64,000 nt of DNA from Aphrophora alni (taxonomy: Eukaryota > Arthropoda > Insecta > Hemiptera > Aphrophoridae), in contig OY740766.1 in NCBI GenBank assembly GCA_963513935.1, forward strand, positions 4,308,001 to 4,372,000. Direction: 5' to 3'. Made by a program: the position numbers and the translations under genes. The number at the start of each line of letters is the position of its first letter. Position 1 is the first letter of the stretch. Shown one piece after another: positions 33,061 through 46,018 of the stretch. The notes beneath the pieces are model-generated. The model had not been told where the DNA came from. It saw only the letters and a program-made list of their open reading frames with translations, and searched no databases.

Positions 33061-33542
33061 GCGAGGTTACGTTAGGTTAAGAAAGGTTAGGTTAGGTTAG
33101 GTTATATTAGGTTTGGTTATATTAGGTTAGGTTAAGTTAGGTTAGGTTAGGTTAGGTTATATTAGGTTTGGTTAAGTTAGGTTAGGTTAGGTTAGGATAG
33201 GTTTGGTTAGGTTAGGTTAGGTTAGGTTAGTATAGGTTAGGTTAGGTTAGGTTATATTAGGTTAGGTTAGGTTAGGTTAGGTTAGGTTATATTAGGTTAG
33301 GTTAGGTCAGGTTATATTAGGTTTGGTTAGGTTAGGAAAGGTTAGGTTAGGTTAGGTTGGTTAGGTTAGGTTAGGTTAGTATATATTAGGATAGGTTAGG
33401 TTAGGTTAGGTTAGGTTAGGTTAGTATAGGTTAGGTTAGGTTATATTATATTAGGTTAGGTTAGGTTATATTAGGTTTGGTTAGGTTAGGAAAGGTTAGG
33501 TTAGGTTAGGTTAAGTTAGGTTATATTAGGTTAGGTTAGGTT
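33061..33542 (+). repeat. Interstitial telomeric block 3, degenerate (TTAGG)n
   Basis: About 480 bp of TTAGG with frequent 'ttatattagg' and 'ggtttgg' variants, in the same orientation as the other two blocks. No flanking duplication was found. It is more degenerate than block 1, so probably older. Confidence 0.9.
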
Positions 33543-34349
33543 CTGCATAAATAAATTAACAATTCCAAATTTTTAAATCATTCGAATGAAATTTCATTAT
33601 AAATATTCATATGTAACATCTTCGTTCCAAATTTATCTCCAGGACAGGTAATATACAAAATTATTTATTTAAATAGGGTCATAAACAAAACCTCGGCGTA
33701 AGCTTATTTGATAAAATCGATATTTCTATAACAGGTGATAAGGTTAATTACGTTTTTTTAATTATTCCTAAACTGCAATTTTTTACCCTTGATTTTGCCC
33801 ACCGATAAAATTAGAACCAAATTCGGTAATTCGATTTTGAAAAATAACTTATTTCATTAAAAAATCCAATCGCCAAGGTTTTGGTTTTTTTATCGATAAC
33901 GCACAAATCGATAACGAGCGATGGTGAACCATACTTATGCTTGGGTCTTTACGGATTACACTAACTTGTTGAGTTCTTCATGAAAATATCTATTTTGTTG
34001 TCCCTAAGTGGTGTTGATGTCTGTCATTTGTGGAAAAACGATCTTGACTTCCATTGATTTATTGTTTAACATATTCGATACGTCAGAGATTGATTTATAG
34101 ACTTTGGGAGGAGTGTGAGGCGTTTACAGTAATTGTGGAAGTTTTAATGACCCAAGGAGGATGTCGTAACGATCGTTAGACTAACGAAGGCGCGGAGGTC
34201 CTGCAACAGGACTTTAGAGGACTCATAATATTGTATTTAGTTGAAATCTGTGTATTGACAGCAGGAGAAAGAAACATAATATCAATTTATTTATATCTAG
34301 CCTATTGTCTGTTACTTATTTTAAACTCATTTTACGGCTTAAATATTTG
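33543..34349. other. Intergenic DNA between TTAGG block and satellite
   Basis: About 800 bp. A weak family A resemblance near 33760-33930 ('cgattttgaaaaataa', 'ccgataaaa'). No gene. Confidence 0.45.
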
Positions 34350-37050
34350 ACCGCCAAGAGCCTATATGTGGAGATTTCTCATAAACCGCCAAGGGTTTAC
34401 ATATAGGCTTGAGGAAAATTGCCCTTAAACCACCAAGGGCCTAAAAGAGCTTACACATAGGCTTAGGCAAGACTTAACATAAACCACGAAGAAGGGTCTA
34501 CAAGAGCCTACATATAGGCTTGAGACAAGATTTCTCATAAACCGCCAAGGGCCTACAAGAGCTTACATATTATAGGCTTAGGCAAGACTTAACATAAACC
34601 ACGAAGAAGGGTCTACAAGAGCCTACATATAGGCTTGAGACAAGATTTCTCATAAACCGCCAAGGGCCTACAAGAGCTTACATATTATAGGCTTAGGCAA
34701 GACTTAACATAAACCACGAAGAAGGGTCTACAAGAGCCTACATATAGGCTTGAGACAAGATTTCTCATAAACCGCCAAGGGCCTACAAGAGCTTACATAT
34801 TATAGGCTTAGGCAAGACTTAACATAAACCACGAAGAAGGGTCTACAAGAGCCTACATATAGGCTTGAGACAAGATTTCTCATAAACCGCCAAGGGCCTA
34901 CAAGAGCTTACATATTATAGGCTTAGGCAAGACTTAACATAAACCACGAAGAAGGGTCTACAAGAGCCTACATATAGGCTTGAGACAAGATTTCTCATAA
35001 ACCGCCAAGGTCCTACAAGAGCTTACATATTATAGGCTTAGGCAAGACTTAACATAAACCACGAAGAAGGGTCTACAAGAGCCTACATATAGGCTTGAGA
35101 CAAGATTTCTCATAAACCGCCAAGGGCCTACAAGAGCTTACATATTATAGGCTTAGGCAAGACTTAACATAAACCACGAAGAAGGGTCTACAAGAGCCTA
35201 CATATAGGTTTGAGACAAGATTTCTCATAAACAGCCAAGGGCCTACAAGAGCTTACATATAGGCTTAGGCAAGACTTAACATAAACCACGAAGAAGGGTC
35301 TACAAGAGCCTACATATAGGCTTGAGACAAGATTTCTCATAAACCGCCAAGGGCCTACAAGAGCTTACATATTATAGGCTTAGGCAAGACTTAACATAAA
35401 CCACGAAGAAGGGTCTACAAGAGCCTACATATAGGTTTGAGACAAGATTTCTCATAAACAGCCAAGGGCCTACAAGAGCTTACATATAGGCTTAGGCAAG
35501 ACTTAACATAAACCACGAAGAAGGGTCTACAAGAGCCTACATATAGGCTTGAGACAAGATTTCTCATAAACCGCCAAGGGCCTACAAGAGCTTACATATT
35601 ATAGGCTTAGGCAAGACTTAACATAAACCACGAAGAAGGGTCTACAAGAGCCTACATATAGGCTTGAGACAAGATTTCTCATAAACAGCCAAGGGCCTAC
35701 AAGAGCTTACACATAGGCTTAGGCAAGACTTAACATAAACCACGAAGAAGGGTCTACAAGAGCCTACATATAGGCTTGAGACAAGATTTCTCATAAACCG
35801 CCAAGGGCCTACAAGAGCTTACATATTATAGGCTTAGGCAAGACTTAACATAAACCACGAAGAAGGGTCTACAAGAGCCTACATATAGGTTTGAGACAAG
35901 ATTTCTCATAAACAGCCAAGGGCCTACAAGAGCTTACATATAGGCTTAGGCAAGACTTAACATAAACCACGAAGAAGGGTCTACAAGAGCCTACATATAG
36001 GCTTGAGACAAGATTTCTCATAAACCGCCAAGGGCCTACAAGAGCTTACATATTATAGGCTTAGGCAAGACTTAACATAAACCACGAAGAAGGGTCTACA
36101 AGAGCCTACATATAGGCTTGAGACAAGATTTCTCATAAACAGCCAAGGGCCTACAAGAGCTTACACATAGGCTTAGGCAAGACTTAACATAAACCACGAA
36201 GAAGGGTCTACAAGAGCCTACATATAGGCTTGAGACAAGATTTCTCATAAACCGCCAAGGGCCTACAAGAGCTTACATATTATAGGCTTAGGCAAGACTT
36301 AACATAAACCACGAAGAAGGGTCTACAAGAGCCTACATATAGGCTTGAGACAATATTTCTCATAAACCGCCAAGGGCCTACAAGAGCTTACATATTATAG
36401 GCTTAGGCAAGACTTAACATAAACCACGAAGAAGGGTCTACAAGAGCCTACATATAGGCTTGAGACAAGATTTCTCATAAACAGCCAAGGGCCTACAAGA
36501 GCTTACATATAGGCTTAGGCAAGACTTAACATAAACCACGAAGAAGGGTCTACAAGAGCCTACATATAGGCTTGAGACAAGATTTCTCATAAACCGCCAA
36601 GGGCCTACAAGAGCTTACATATTATAGGCTTAGGCAAGACTTAACATAAACCACGAAGAAGGGTCTACAAGAGCCTACATATAGGCTTGAGACAAGATTT
36701 CTCATAAACAGCCAAGGGCCTACAAGAGCTTACATATAGGCTTAGGCAAGACTTAACATAAACCACGAAGAAGGGTCTACAAGAGCCTACATATAGGCTT
36801 GAGACAAGATTTCTCATAAACCGCCAAGGGCCTACAAGAGCTTACATATTATAGGCTTAGGCAAGACTTAACATAAACCACGAAGAAGGGTCTACAAGAG
36901 CCTACATATAGGCTTGAGACAAGATTTCTCATAAACCGCCAAGGGCCTACAAGAGCTTACATATTATAGGCTTAGGCAAGACTTAACATAAACCACGAAG
37001 AAGGGTCTACAAGAGCCTACATATAGGCTTGAGACAAGATTTCTCATAAA

Positions 37051-38860
37051 CAGCCAAGGGCCTACAAGAGCTTACACATAGGCTTAGGCAAGACTTAACA
37101 TAAACCACGAAGAAGGGTCTACAAGAGCCTACATATAGGCTTGAGACAAGATTTCTCATAAACCGCCAAGGGCCTACAAGAGCTTACATATTATAGGCTT
37201 AGGCAAGACTTAACATAAACCACGAAGAAGGGTCTACAAGAGCCTACATATAGGCTTGAGACAAGATTTCTCATAAACCGCCAAGGGCCTACAAGAGCTT
37301 ACACATAGGCTTAGGCAAGACTTAACATAAACCACGAAGAAGGGTCTACAAGAGCCTACATATAGGCTTGAGACAAGATTTCTCATAAACAGCCAAGGGC
37401 CTACAAGAGCTTACATATAGGCTTAGGCAAGACTTAACATAAACCACGAAGAAGGGTCTACAAGAGCCTACATATAGGCTTGAGACAAGATTTCTCATAA
37501 ACCGCCAAGGGCCTACAAGAGCTTACACATAGGCTTAGGCAAGACTTAACATAAACCACGAAGAAGGGTCTACAAGAGCCTACATATAGGTTTGAGACAA
37601 GATTTCTCATAAACAGCCAAGGGCCTACAAGAGCTTACATATAGGCTTAGGCAAGACTTAACATAAACCACGAAGAAGGGTCTACAAGAGCCTACATATA
37701 GGCTTGAGACAAGATTTCTCATAAACCGCCAAGGGCCTACAAGAGCTTACATATTATAGGCTTAGGCAAGACTTAACATAAACCACGAAGAAGGGTCTAC
37801 AAGAGCCTACATATAGGCTTGAGACAAGATTTCTCATAAACCGCCAAGGGCCTACAAGAGCTTACATATTATAGGCTTAGGCAAGACTTAACATAAACCA
37901 CGAAGAAGGGTCTACAAGAGCCTACATATAGGCTTGAGACAAGATTTCTCATAAACAGCCAAGGGCCTACAAGAGCTTACACATAGGCTTAGGCAAGACT
38001 TAACATAAACCACGAAGAAGGGTCTACAAGAGCCTACATATAGGCTTGAGACAAGATTTCTCATAAACCGCCAAGGGCCTACAAGAGCTTACATATTATA
38101 GGCTTAGGCAAGACTTAACATAAACCACGAAGAAGGGTCTACAAGAGCCTACATATAGGCTTGAGACAAGATTTCTCATAAACCGCCAAGGGCCTACAAG
38201 AGCTTACACATAGGCTTAGGCAAGACTTAACATAAACCACGAAGAAGGGTCTACAAGAGCCTACATATAGGCTTGAGACAAGATTTCTCATAAACAGCCA
38301 AGGGCCTACAAGAGCTTACATATAGGCTTAGGCAAGACTTAACATAAACCACGAAGAAGGGTCTACAAGAGCCTACATATAGGCTTGAGACAAGATTTCT
38401 CATAAACCGCCAAGGGCCTACAAGAGCTTACACATAGGCTTAGGCAAGACTTAACATAAACCACGAAGAAGGGTCTACAAGAGCCTACATATAGGTTTGA
38501 GACAAGATTTCTCATAAACAGCCAAGGGCCTACAAGAGCTTACATATAGGCTTAGGCAAGACTTAACATAAACCACGAAGAAGGGTCTACAAGAGCCTAC
38601 ATATAGGCTTGAGACAAGATTTCTCATAAACCGCCAAGGGCCTACAAGAGCTTACATATTATAGGCTTAGGCAAGACTTAACATAAACCACGAAGAAGGG
38701 TCTACAAGAGCCTACATATAGGCTTGAGACAAGATTTCTCATAAACCGCCAAGGGCCTACAAGAGCTTACATATTATAGGCTTAGGCAAGACTTAACATA
38801 AACCACGAAGAAGGGTCTACAAGAGCCTACATATAGGCTTGAGACAAGATTTCTCATAAA
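37051..38860. repeat. Two copies of a 905-bp higher-order repeat
   Basis: Eight monomers with the same order of variants (acagcc/accgcc, long or short, 'taggtttgag') repeat exactly: the cagcc of the first monomer is at 37051, 37956 and 38861. The third copy keeps only its first three monomers. This indicates recent unequal exchange. Confidence 0.85.
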
Positions 38861-39213
38861 CAGCCAAGGGCCTACAAGAGCTTACACATAGGCTTAGGCA
38901 AGACTTAACATAAACCACGAAGAAGGGTCTACAAGAGCCTACATATAGGCTTGAGACAAGATTTCTCATAAACCGCCAAGGGCCTACAAGAGCTTACATA
39001 TTATAGGCTTAGGCAAGACTTAACATAAACCACGAAGAAGGGTCTACAAGAGCCTACATATAGGCTTGAGACAAGATTTCTCATAAACCGCCAAGGGCCT
39101 ACAAGAGCTTACACATAGGCTTAGGCAAGACTTAACATAAACCACGAAGAAGGGTCTACAAGAGCCTACATATAGGCTTGAGACAAGATTTCTCATAAAC
39201 CGCCAAGGGCCTA

Positions 39214-40190
39214 CAAGACCTTACATATTATAGGCTTAGGCAAGACTTAACATAAACCACGAAGAAGGGTCTACAAGAGCCTACATATAGGCTTGAGACA
39301 AGATTTCTCATAAACCGCCAAGGGCCTACAAGAGCTTACATATTATAGGCTTAGGCAAGACTTAACATAAACCACGAAGAAAGGTCTACAAGAGCCTACA
39401 TATAGGCTTGAGACAAGATTTCTCATAAACCGCCAAGGGCCTACAAGAGCTTACATATTATAGGCTTAGGCAAGACTTAACATAAACCACGAAGAAGGGT
39501 CTACAAGAGCCTACATATAGGCTTGAGACAAGATTTCTCATAAACCGCCAAGGGCCTACAAGAGCTTACACATAGGCTTAGGCAAGACTTAACATAAACC
39601 ACGAAGAAGGGTCTACAAGAGCCTACATATAGGCTTGAGACAAGATTTCTCATAAACCGCCAAGGGCCTACAAGAGCTTACATATTATAGGCTTAGGCAA
39701 GACTTAACATAAACCACGAAGAAGGGTCTACAAGAGCCTACATATAGGCTTGAGACAAGATTTCTCATAAACCGCCAAGGGCCTACAAGAGCTTACATAT
39801 TATAGGCTTAGGCAAGACTTAACATAAACCACGAAGAAGGGTCTACAAGAGCCTACATATAGGCTTGAGACAAGATTTCTCATAAACCGCCAAGGGCCTA
39901 CAAGAGCTTACACATAGGCTTAGGCAAGACTTAACATAAACCACGAAGAAGGGTCTACAAGAGCCTACATATAGGCTTGAGACAAGATTTCTCATAAACC
40001 GCCAAGGGCCTACAAGACCTTACATATTATAGGCTTAGGCAAGACTTAACATAAACCACGAAGAAGGGTCTACAAGAGCCTACATATAGGCTTGAGACAA
40101 GATTTCTCATAAACCGCCAAGGGCCTACAAGAGCTTACATATTATAGGCTTAGGCAAGACTTAACATAAACCACGAAGAAAGGTCTACAA
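39214..40190. repeat. Second higher-order duplication, 799-bp period
   Basis: The rare variants 'ctacaagacctt' and 'gaagaaaggtctac' occur at 39214 and 39381 and again at 40013 and 40180, each pair 799 bp apart (five long and two short monomers). Downstream the order diverges. Confidence 0.75.
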
Positions 40191-43100
40191 GAGCCTACAT
40201 ATAGGCTTGAGACAAGATTTCTCATAAACCGCCAAGGGCCTACAAGAGCTTACATATTATAGGCTTAGGCAAGACTTAACATAAACCACGAAGAAGGGTC
40301 TACAAGAGCCTACATATAGGCTTGAGACAAGATTTCTCATAAACCGCCAAGGGCCTACAAGAGCTTACATATTATAGGCTTAGGCAAGACTTAACATAAA
40401 CCACGAAGAAGGGTCTACAAGAGCCTACATATAGGCTTGAGACAAGATTTCTCATAAACCGCCAAGGGCCTACAAGAGCTTACACATAGGCTTAGGCAAG
40501 ACTTAACATAAACCACGAAGAAGGGTCTACAAGAGCCTACATATAGGCTTGAGACAAGATTTCTCATAAACCGCCAAGGGCCTACAAGAGCTTACATATT
40601 ATAGGCTTAGGCAAGACTTAACATAAACCACGAAGAAGGGTCTACAAGAGCCTACATATAGGCTTGAGACAAGATTTCTCATAAACCGCCAAGGGCCTAC
40701 AAGAGCTTACATATTATAGGCTTAGGCAAGACTTAACATAAACCACGAAGAAGGGTCTACAAGAGCCTACATATAGGCTTGAGACAAGATTTCTCATAAA
40801 CCGCCAAGGGCCTACAAGAGCTTACATATTATAGGCTTAGGCAAGACTTAACATAAACCACGAAGAAGGGTCTACAAGAGCCTACATATAGGCTTGAGAC
40901 AAGATTTCTCATAAACCGCCAAGGGCCTACAAGAGCTTACACATAGGCTTAGGCAAGACTTAACATAAACCACGAAGAAGGGTCTACAAGAGCCTACATA
41001 TAGGCTTGAGACAAGATTTCTCATAAACCGCCAAGGGCCTACAAGAGCTTACATATTATAGGCTTAGGCAAGACTTAACATAAACCACGAAGAAGGGTCT
41101 ACAAGAGCCTACATATAGGCTTGAGACAAGATTTCTCATAAACCGCCAAGGGCCTACAAGAGCTTACATATTATAGGCTTAGGCAAGACTTAACATAAAC
41201 CACGAAGAAGGGTCTACAAGAGCCTACATATAGGCTTGAGACAAGATTTCTCATAAACCGCCAAGGTCCTACAAGAGCTTACACATAGGCTTAGGCAAGA
41301 CTTAACATAAACCACGAAGAAGGGTCTACAAGAGCCTACATATAGGCTTGAGACAAGATTTCTCATAAACCGCCAAGGTCCTACAAGAGCTTACACATAG
41401 GCTTAGGCAAGACTTAACATAAACCACGAAGAAGGGTCTACAAGAGCCTACATATAGGCTTGAGACAAGATTTCTCATAAACCGCCAAGGGCCTACAAGA
41501 GCTTACATATTATAGGCTTAGGCAAGACTTAACATAAACCACGAAGAAGGGTCTACAAGAGCCTACATATAGGCTTGAGACAAGATTTCTCATAAACCGC
41601 CAAGGGCCTACAAGAGCTTACATATTATAGGCTTAGGCAAGACTTAACATAAACCACGAAGAAGGGTCTACAAGAGCCTACATATAGGCTTGAGACAAGA
41701 TTTCTCATAAACCGCCAAGGGCCTACAAGAGCTTACATATTATAGACTTAGGCAAGACTTAACATAAACCACGAAGAAGGGTCTACAAGAGCCTACATAT
41801 AGGCTTGAGACAAGATTTCTCATAAACCGCCAAGGGCCTACAAGAGCTTACATATTATAGGCTTAGGCAAGACTTAACATAAACCACGAAGAAGGGTCTA
41901 CAAGAGCCTACATATAGGCTTGAGACAAGATTTCTCATAAACCGCCAAGGGCCTACAAGAGCTTACACATAGGCTTAGGCAAGACTTAACATAAACCACG
42001 AAGAAGGGTCTACAAGAGCCTACATATAGGCTTGAGACAAGATTTCTCATAAACCGCCAAGGGCCTACAAGAGCTTACACATAGGCTTAGGCAAGACTTA
42101 ACATAAACCACGAAGAAGGGTCTACAAGAGCCTACATATAGGCTTGAGACAAGATTTCTCATAAACCGCCAAGGGCCTACAAGAGCTTACATATTATAGG
42201 CTTAGGCAAGACTTAACATAAACCACGAAGAAGGGTCTACAAGAGCCTACATATAGGCTTGAGACAAGATTTCTCATAAACCGCCAAGGGCCTACAAGAG
42301 CTTACATATTATAGGCTTAGGCAAGACTTAACATAAACCACGAAGAAGGGTCTACAAGAGCCTACATATAGGCTTGAGACAAGATTTCTCATAAACCGCC
42401 AAGGGCCTACAAGAGCTTACATATTATAGGCTTAGGCAAGACTTAACATAAACCACGAAGAAGGGTCTACAAGAGCCTACATATAGGCTTGAGACAAGAT
42501 TTCTCATAAACCGCCAAGGGCCTACAAGAGCTTACATATTATAGGCTTAGGCAAGACTTAACATAAACCACGAAGAAGGGTCTACAAGAGCCTACATATA
42601 GGCTTGAGACAAGATTTCTCATAAACCGCCAAGGGCCTACAAGAGCTTACATATTATAGGCTTAGGCAAGACTTAACATAAACCACGAAGAAGGGTCTAC
42701 AAGAGCCTACATATAGGCTTGAGACAAGATTTCTCATAAACCGCCAAGGGCCTACAAGAGCTTACATATTATAGGCTTAGGCAAGACTTAACATAAACCA
42801 CGAAGAAGGGTCTACAAGAGCCTACATATAGGCTTGAGACAAGATTTCTCATAAACCGCCAAGGGCCTACAAGAGCTTACATATTATAGGCTTAGGCAAG
42901 ACTTAACATAAACCACGAAGAAGGGTCTACAAGAGCCTACATATAGGCTTGAGACAAGATTTCTCATAAACCGCCAAGGGCCTACAAGAGCTTACACATA
43001 GGCTTAGGCAAGACTTAACATAAACCACGAAGAAGGGTCTACAAGAGCCTACATATAGGCTTGAGACAAGATTTCTCATAAACCGCCAAGGGCCTACAAG

Positions 43101-45847
43101 AGCTTACATATTATAGGCTTAGGCAAGACTTAACATAAACCACGAAGAAGGGTCTACAAGAGCCTACATATAGGCTTGAGACAAGATTTCTCATAAACCG
43201 CCAAGGGCCTACAAGAGCTTACATATTATAGGCTTAGGCAAGACTTAACATAAACCACGAAGAAGGGTCTACAAGAGCCTACATATAGGCTTGAGACAAG
43301 ATTTCTCATAAACCGCCAAGGGCCTACAAGAGCTTACATATTATAGGCTTAGGCAAGACTTAACATAAACCACGAAGAAGGGTCTACAAGAGCCTACATA
43401 TAGGCTTGAGACAAGATTTCTCATAAACCGCCAAGGGCCTACAAGACCTTACATATTATAGGCTTAGGCAAGACTTAACATAAACCACGAAGAAGGGTCT
43501 ACAAGAGCCTACATATAGGCTTGAGACAAGATTTCTCATAAACCGCCAAGGGCCTACAAGAGCTTACACATAGGCTTAGGCAAGACTTAACATAAACCAC
43601 GAAGAAGGGTCTACAAGAGCCTACATATAGGCTTGAGACAAGATTTCTCATAAACCGCCAAGGGCCTACAAGAGCTTACACATAGGCTTAGGCAAGACTT
43701 AACATAAACCACGAAGAAGGGTCTACAAGAGCCTACATATAGGCTTGAGACAAGATTTCTCATAAACCGCCAAGGGCCTACAAGAGCTTACATATTATAG
43801 GCTTAGGCAAGACTTAACATAAACCACGAAGAAGGGTCTACAAGAGCCTACATATAGGCTTGAGACAAGATTTCTCATAAACCGCCAAGGGCCTACAAGA
43901 GCTTACATATTATAGGCTTAGGCAAGACTTAACATAAACCACGAAGAAGGGTCTACAAGAGCCTACATATAGGCTTGAGACAAGATTTCTCATAAACCGC
44001 CAAGGGCCTACAAGAGCTTACATATTATAGGCTTAGGCAAGACTTAACATAAACCACGAAGAAGGGTCTACAAGAGCCTACATATAGGCTTGAGACAAGA
44101 TTTCTCATAAACCGCCAAGGGCCTACAAGAGCTTACATATAGGCTTAGGCAAGACTTAACATAAACCACGAAGAAGGGTCTACAAGAGCCTACATATAGG
44201 CTTGAGACAAGATTTCTCATAAACCGCCAAGGGCCTACAAGAGCTTACATATTATAGGCTTAGGCAAGACTTAACATAAACCACGAAGAAGGGTCTACAA
44301 GAGCCTACATATAGGCTTGAGACAAGATTTCTCATAAACCGCCAAGGGCCTACAAGACCTTACATATTATAGGCTTAGGCAAGACTTAACATAAACCACG
44401 AAGAAGGGTCTACAAGAGCCTACATATAGGCTTGAGACAAGATTTCTCATAAACCGCCAAGGGCCTACAAGAGCTTACATATTATAGGCTTAGGCAAGAC
44501 TTAACATAAACCACGAAGAAGGGTCTACAAGAGCCTACATATAGGCTTGAGACAAGATTTCTCATAAACCGCCAAGGGCCTACAAGAGCTTACATATTAT
44601 AGGCTTAGGCAAGACTTAACATAAACCACGAAGAAGGGTCTACAAGAGCCTACATATAGGCTTGAGACAAGATTTCTCATAAACCGCCAAGGGCCTACAA
44701 GACCTTACATATTATAGGCTTAGGCAAGACTTAACATAAACCACGAAGAAGGGTCTACAAGAGCCTACATATAGGCTTGAGACAAGATTTCTCATAAACC
44801 GCCAAGGGCCTACAAGAGCTTACATATTATAGGCTTAGGCAAGACTTAACATAAACCACGAAGAAGGGTCTACAAGAGCCTACATATAGGCTTGAGACAA
44901 GATTTCTCATAAACCGCCAAGGGCCTACAAGAGCTTACATATTATAGGCTTAGGCAAGACTTAACATAAACCACGAAGAAGGGTCTACAAGAGCCTACAT
45001 ATAGGCTTGAGACAAGATTTCTCATAAACCGCCAAGGGCCTACAAGAGCTTACATATTATAGGCTTAGGCAAGACTTAACATAAACCACGAAGAAGGGTC
45101 TACAAGAGCCTACATATAGGCTTGAGACAAGATTTCTCATAAACCGCCAAGGGCCTACAAGAGCTTACATATTATAGGCTTAGGCAAGACTTAACATAAA
45201 CCACGAAGAAGGGTCTACAAGAGCCTACATATAGGCTTGAGACAAGATTTCTCATAAACCGCCAAGGTCCTACAAGAGCTTACATATTATAGGCTTAGGC
45301 AAGACTTAACATAAACCACGAAGAAGGGTCTACAAGAGCCTACATATAGGCTTGAGACAAGATTTCTCATAAACCGCCAAGGGCCTACAAGAGCTTACAT
45401 ATTATAGGCTTAGGCAAGACTTAACATAAACCACGAAGAAGGGTCTACAAGAGCCTACATATAGGCTTGAGACAAGATTTCTCATAAACCGCCAAGGTCC
45501 TACAAGAGCTTACATATTATAGGCTTAAGCAAGACTCAACATAAACCACGAAGAAGGGTCTACAAGAGCCTACATATAGGCTTGAGACAAGATTTCTCAT
45601 AAACCGCCAAGAGCCTACAAGAGCTTACATATAGGCTTAGGCAAGACATAACATAAACCACGAAGAAAGGCCTACAAGAGCCTACATATAGGCTTGAGAC
45701 AAGATTTCTCATAAACCGCCAAGGGCCTACAAGAGCTTACATATAGGCTTAGGCAAGACTTAACATAAACCACGAAGAAAGGCCTACAAGAGCCTACATA
45801 TAGGCTTGGAAAAGATTGCCCTTAAACCGCCAAGGGCCTACATAAAT

Positions 45848-46018
45848 CGAAGAAATCTGTAATATTATTACAGCCCATATCATTACAAATCAAATAGTAT
45901 TAATTTTATTAGAATATAGTTGAAAATAATTACTTAGAGTGCTAAAATCTTCAGAGACTTAATTAATACTGTTTGATTTGTAATGATATGAGCTGTAATA
46001 ATATTACAGATTTCTTCG
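45848..46018. mobile_element. 171-bp MITE with ~58-bp terminal inverted repeats
   Basis: The left end cgaagaaatctgtaatatta and its right-end complement extend for about 58 bp with two mismatches, around a ~55-bp core. It starts three bases after the last satellite copy. No target duplication is obvious. Confidence 0.8.

Larger units (their letters stand above)
34350..45845. repeat. 11.5-kb satellite array, 115/112-bp dimeric monomers
   Basis: About 100 head-to-tail copies of a monomer of 115 bp, or 112 bp when three bases are missing ('catattatagg' against 'cacatagg' / 'catatagg'). Each monomer is a fused pair of related subunits of 60 (57) and 55 bp, both with 'ctacaagag', 'tacata', 'taggctt' and 'cataaacc'. 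Each subunit has a short dyad, such as agcctacatataggct. Centre copies are nearly identical; the outermost ones at both ends are shorter and diverged. There are no open frames of 60 codons or more anywhere in the array, so it is non-coding. Such arrays are typical of heterochromatin, pericentromeres or subtelomeres. Confidence 0.97.

Noticed and set aside
34350..45845. CRISPR-like array
   Set aside because: The repeat units are contiguous with no unique spacers, the monomer is 112-115 bp, and the context is eukaryotic. It is satellite DNA.
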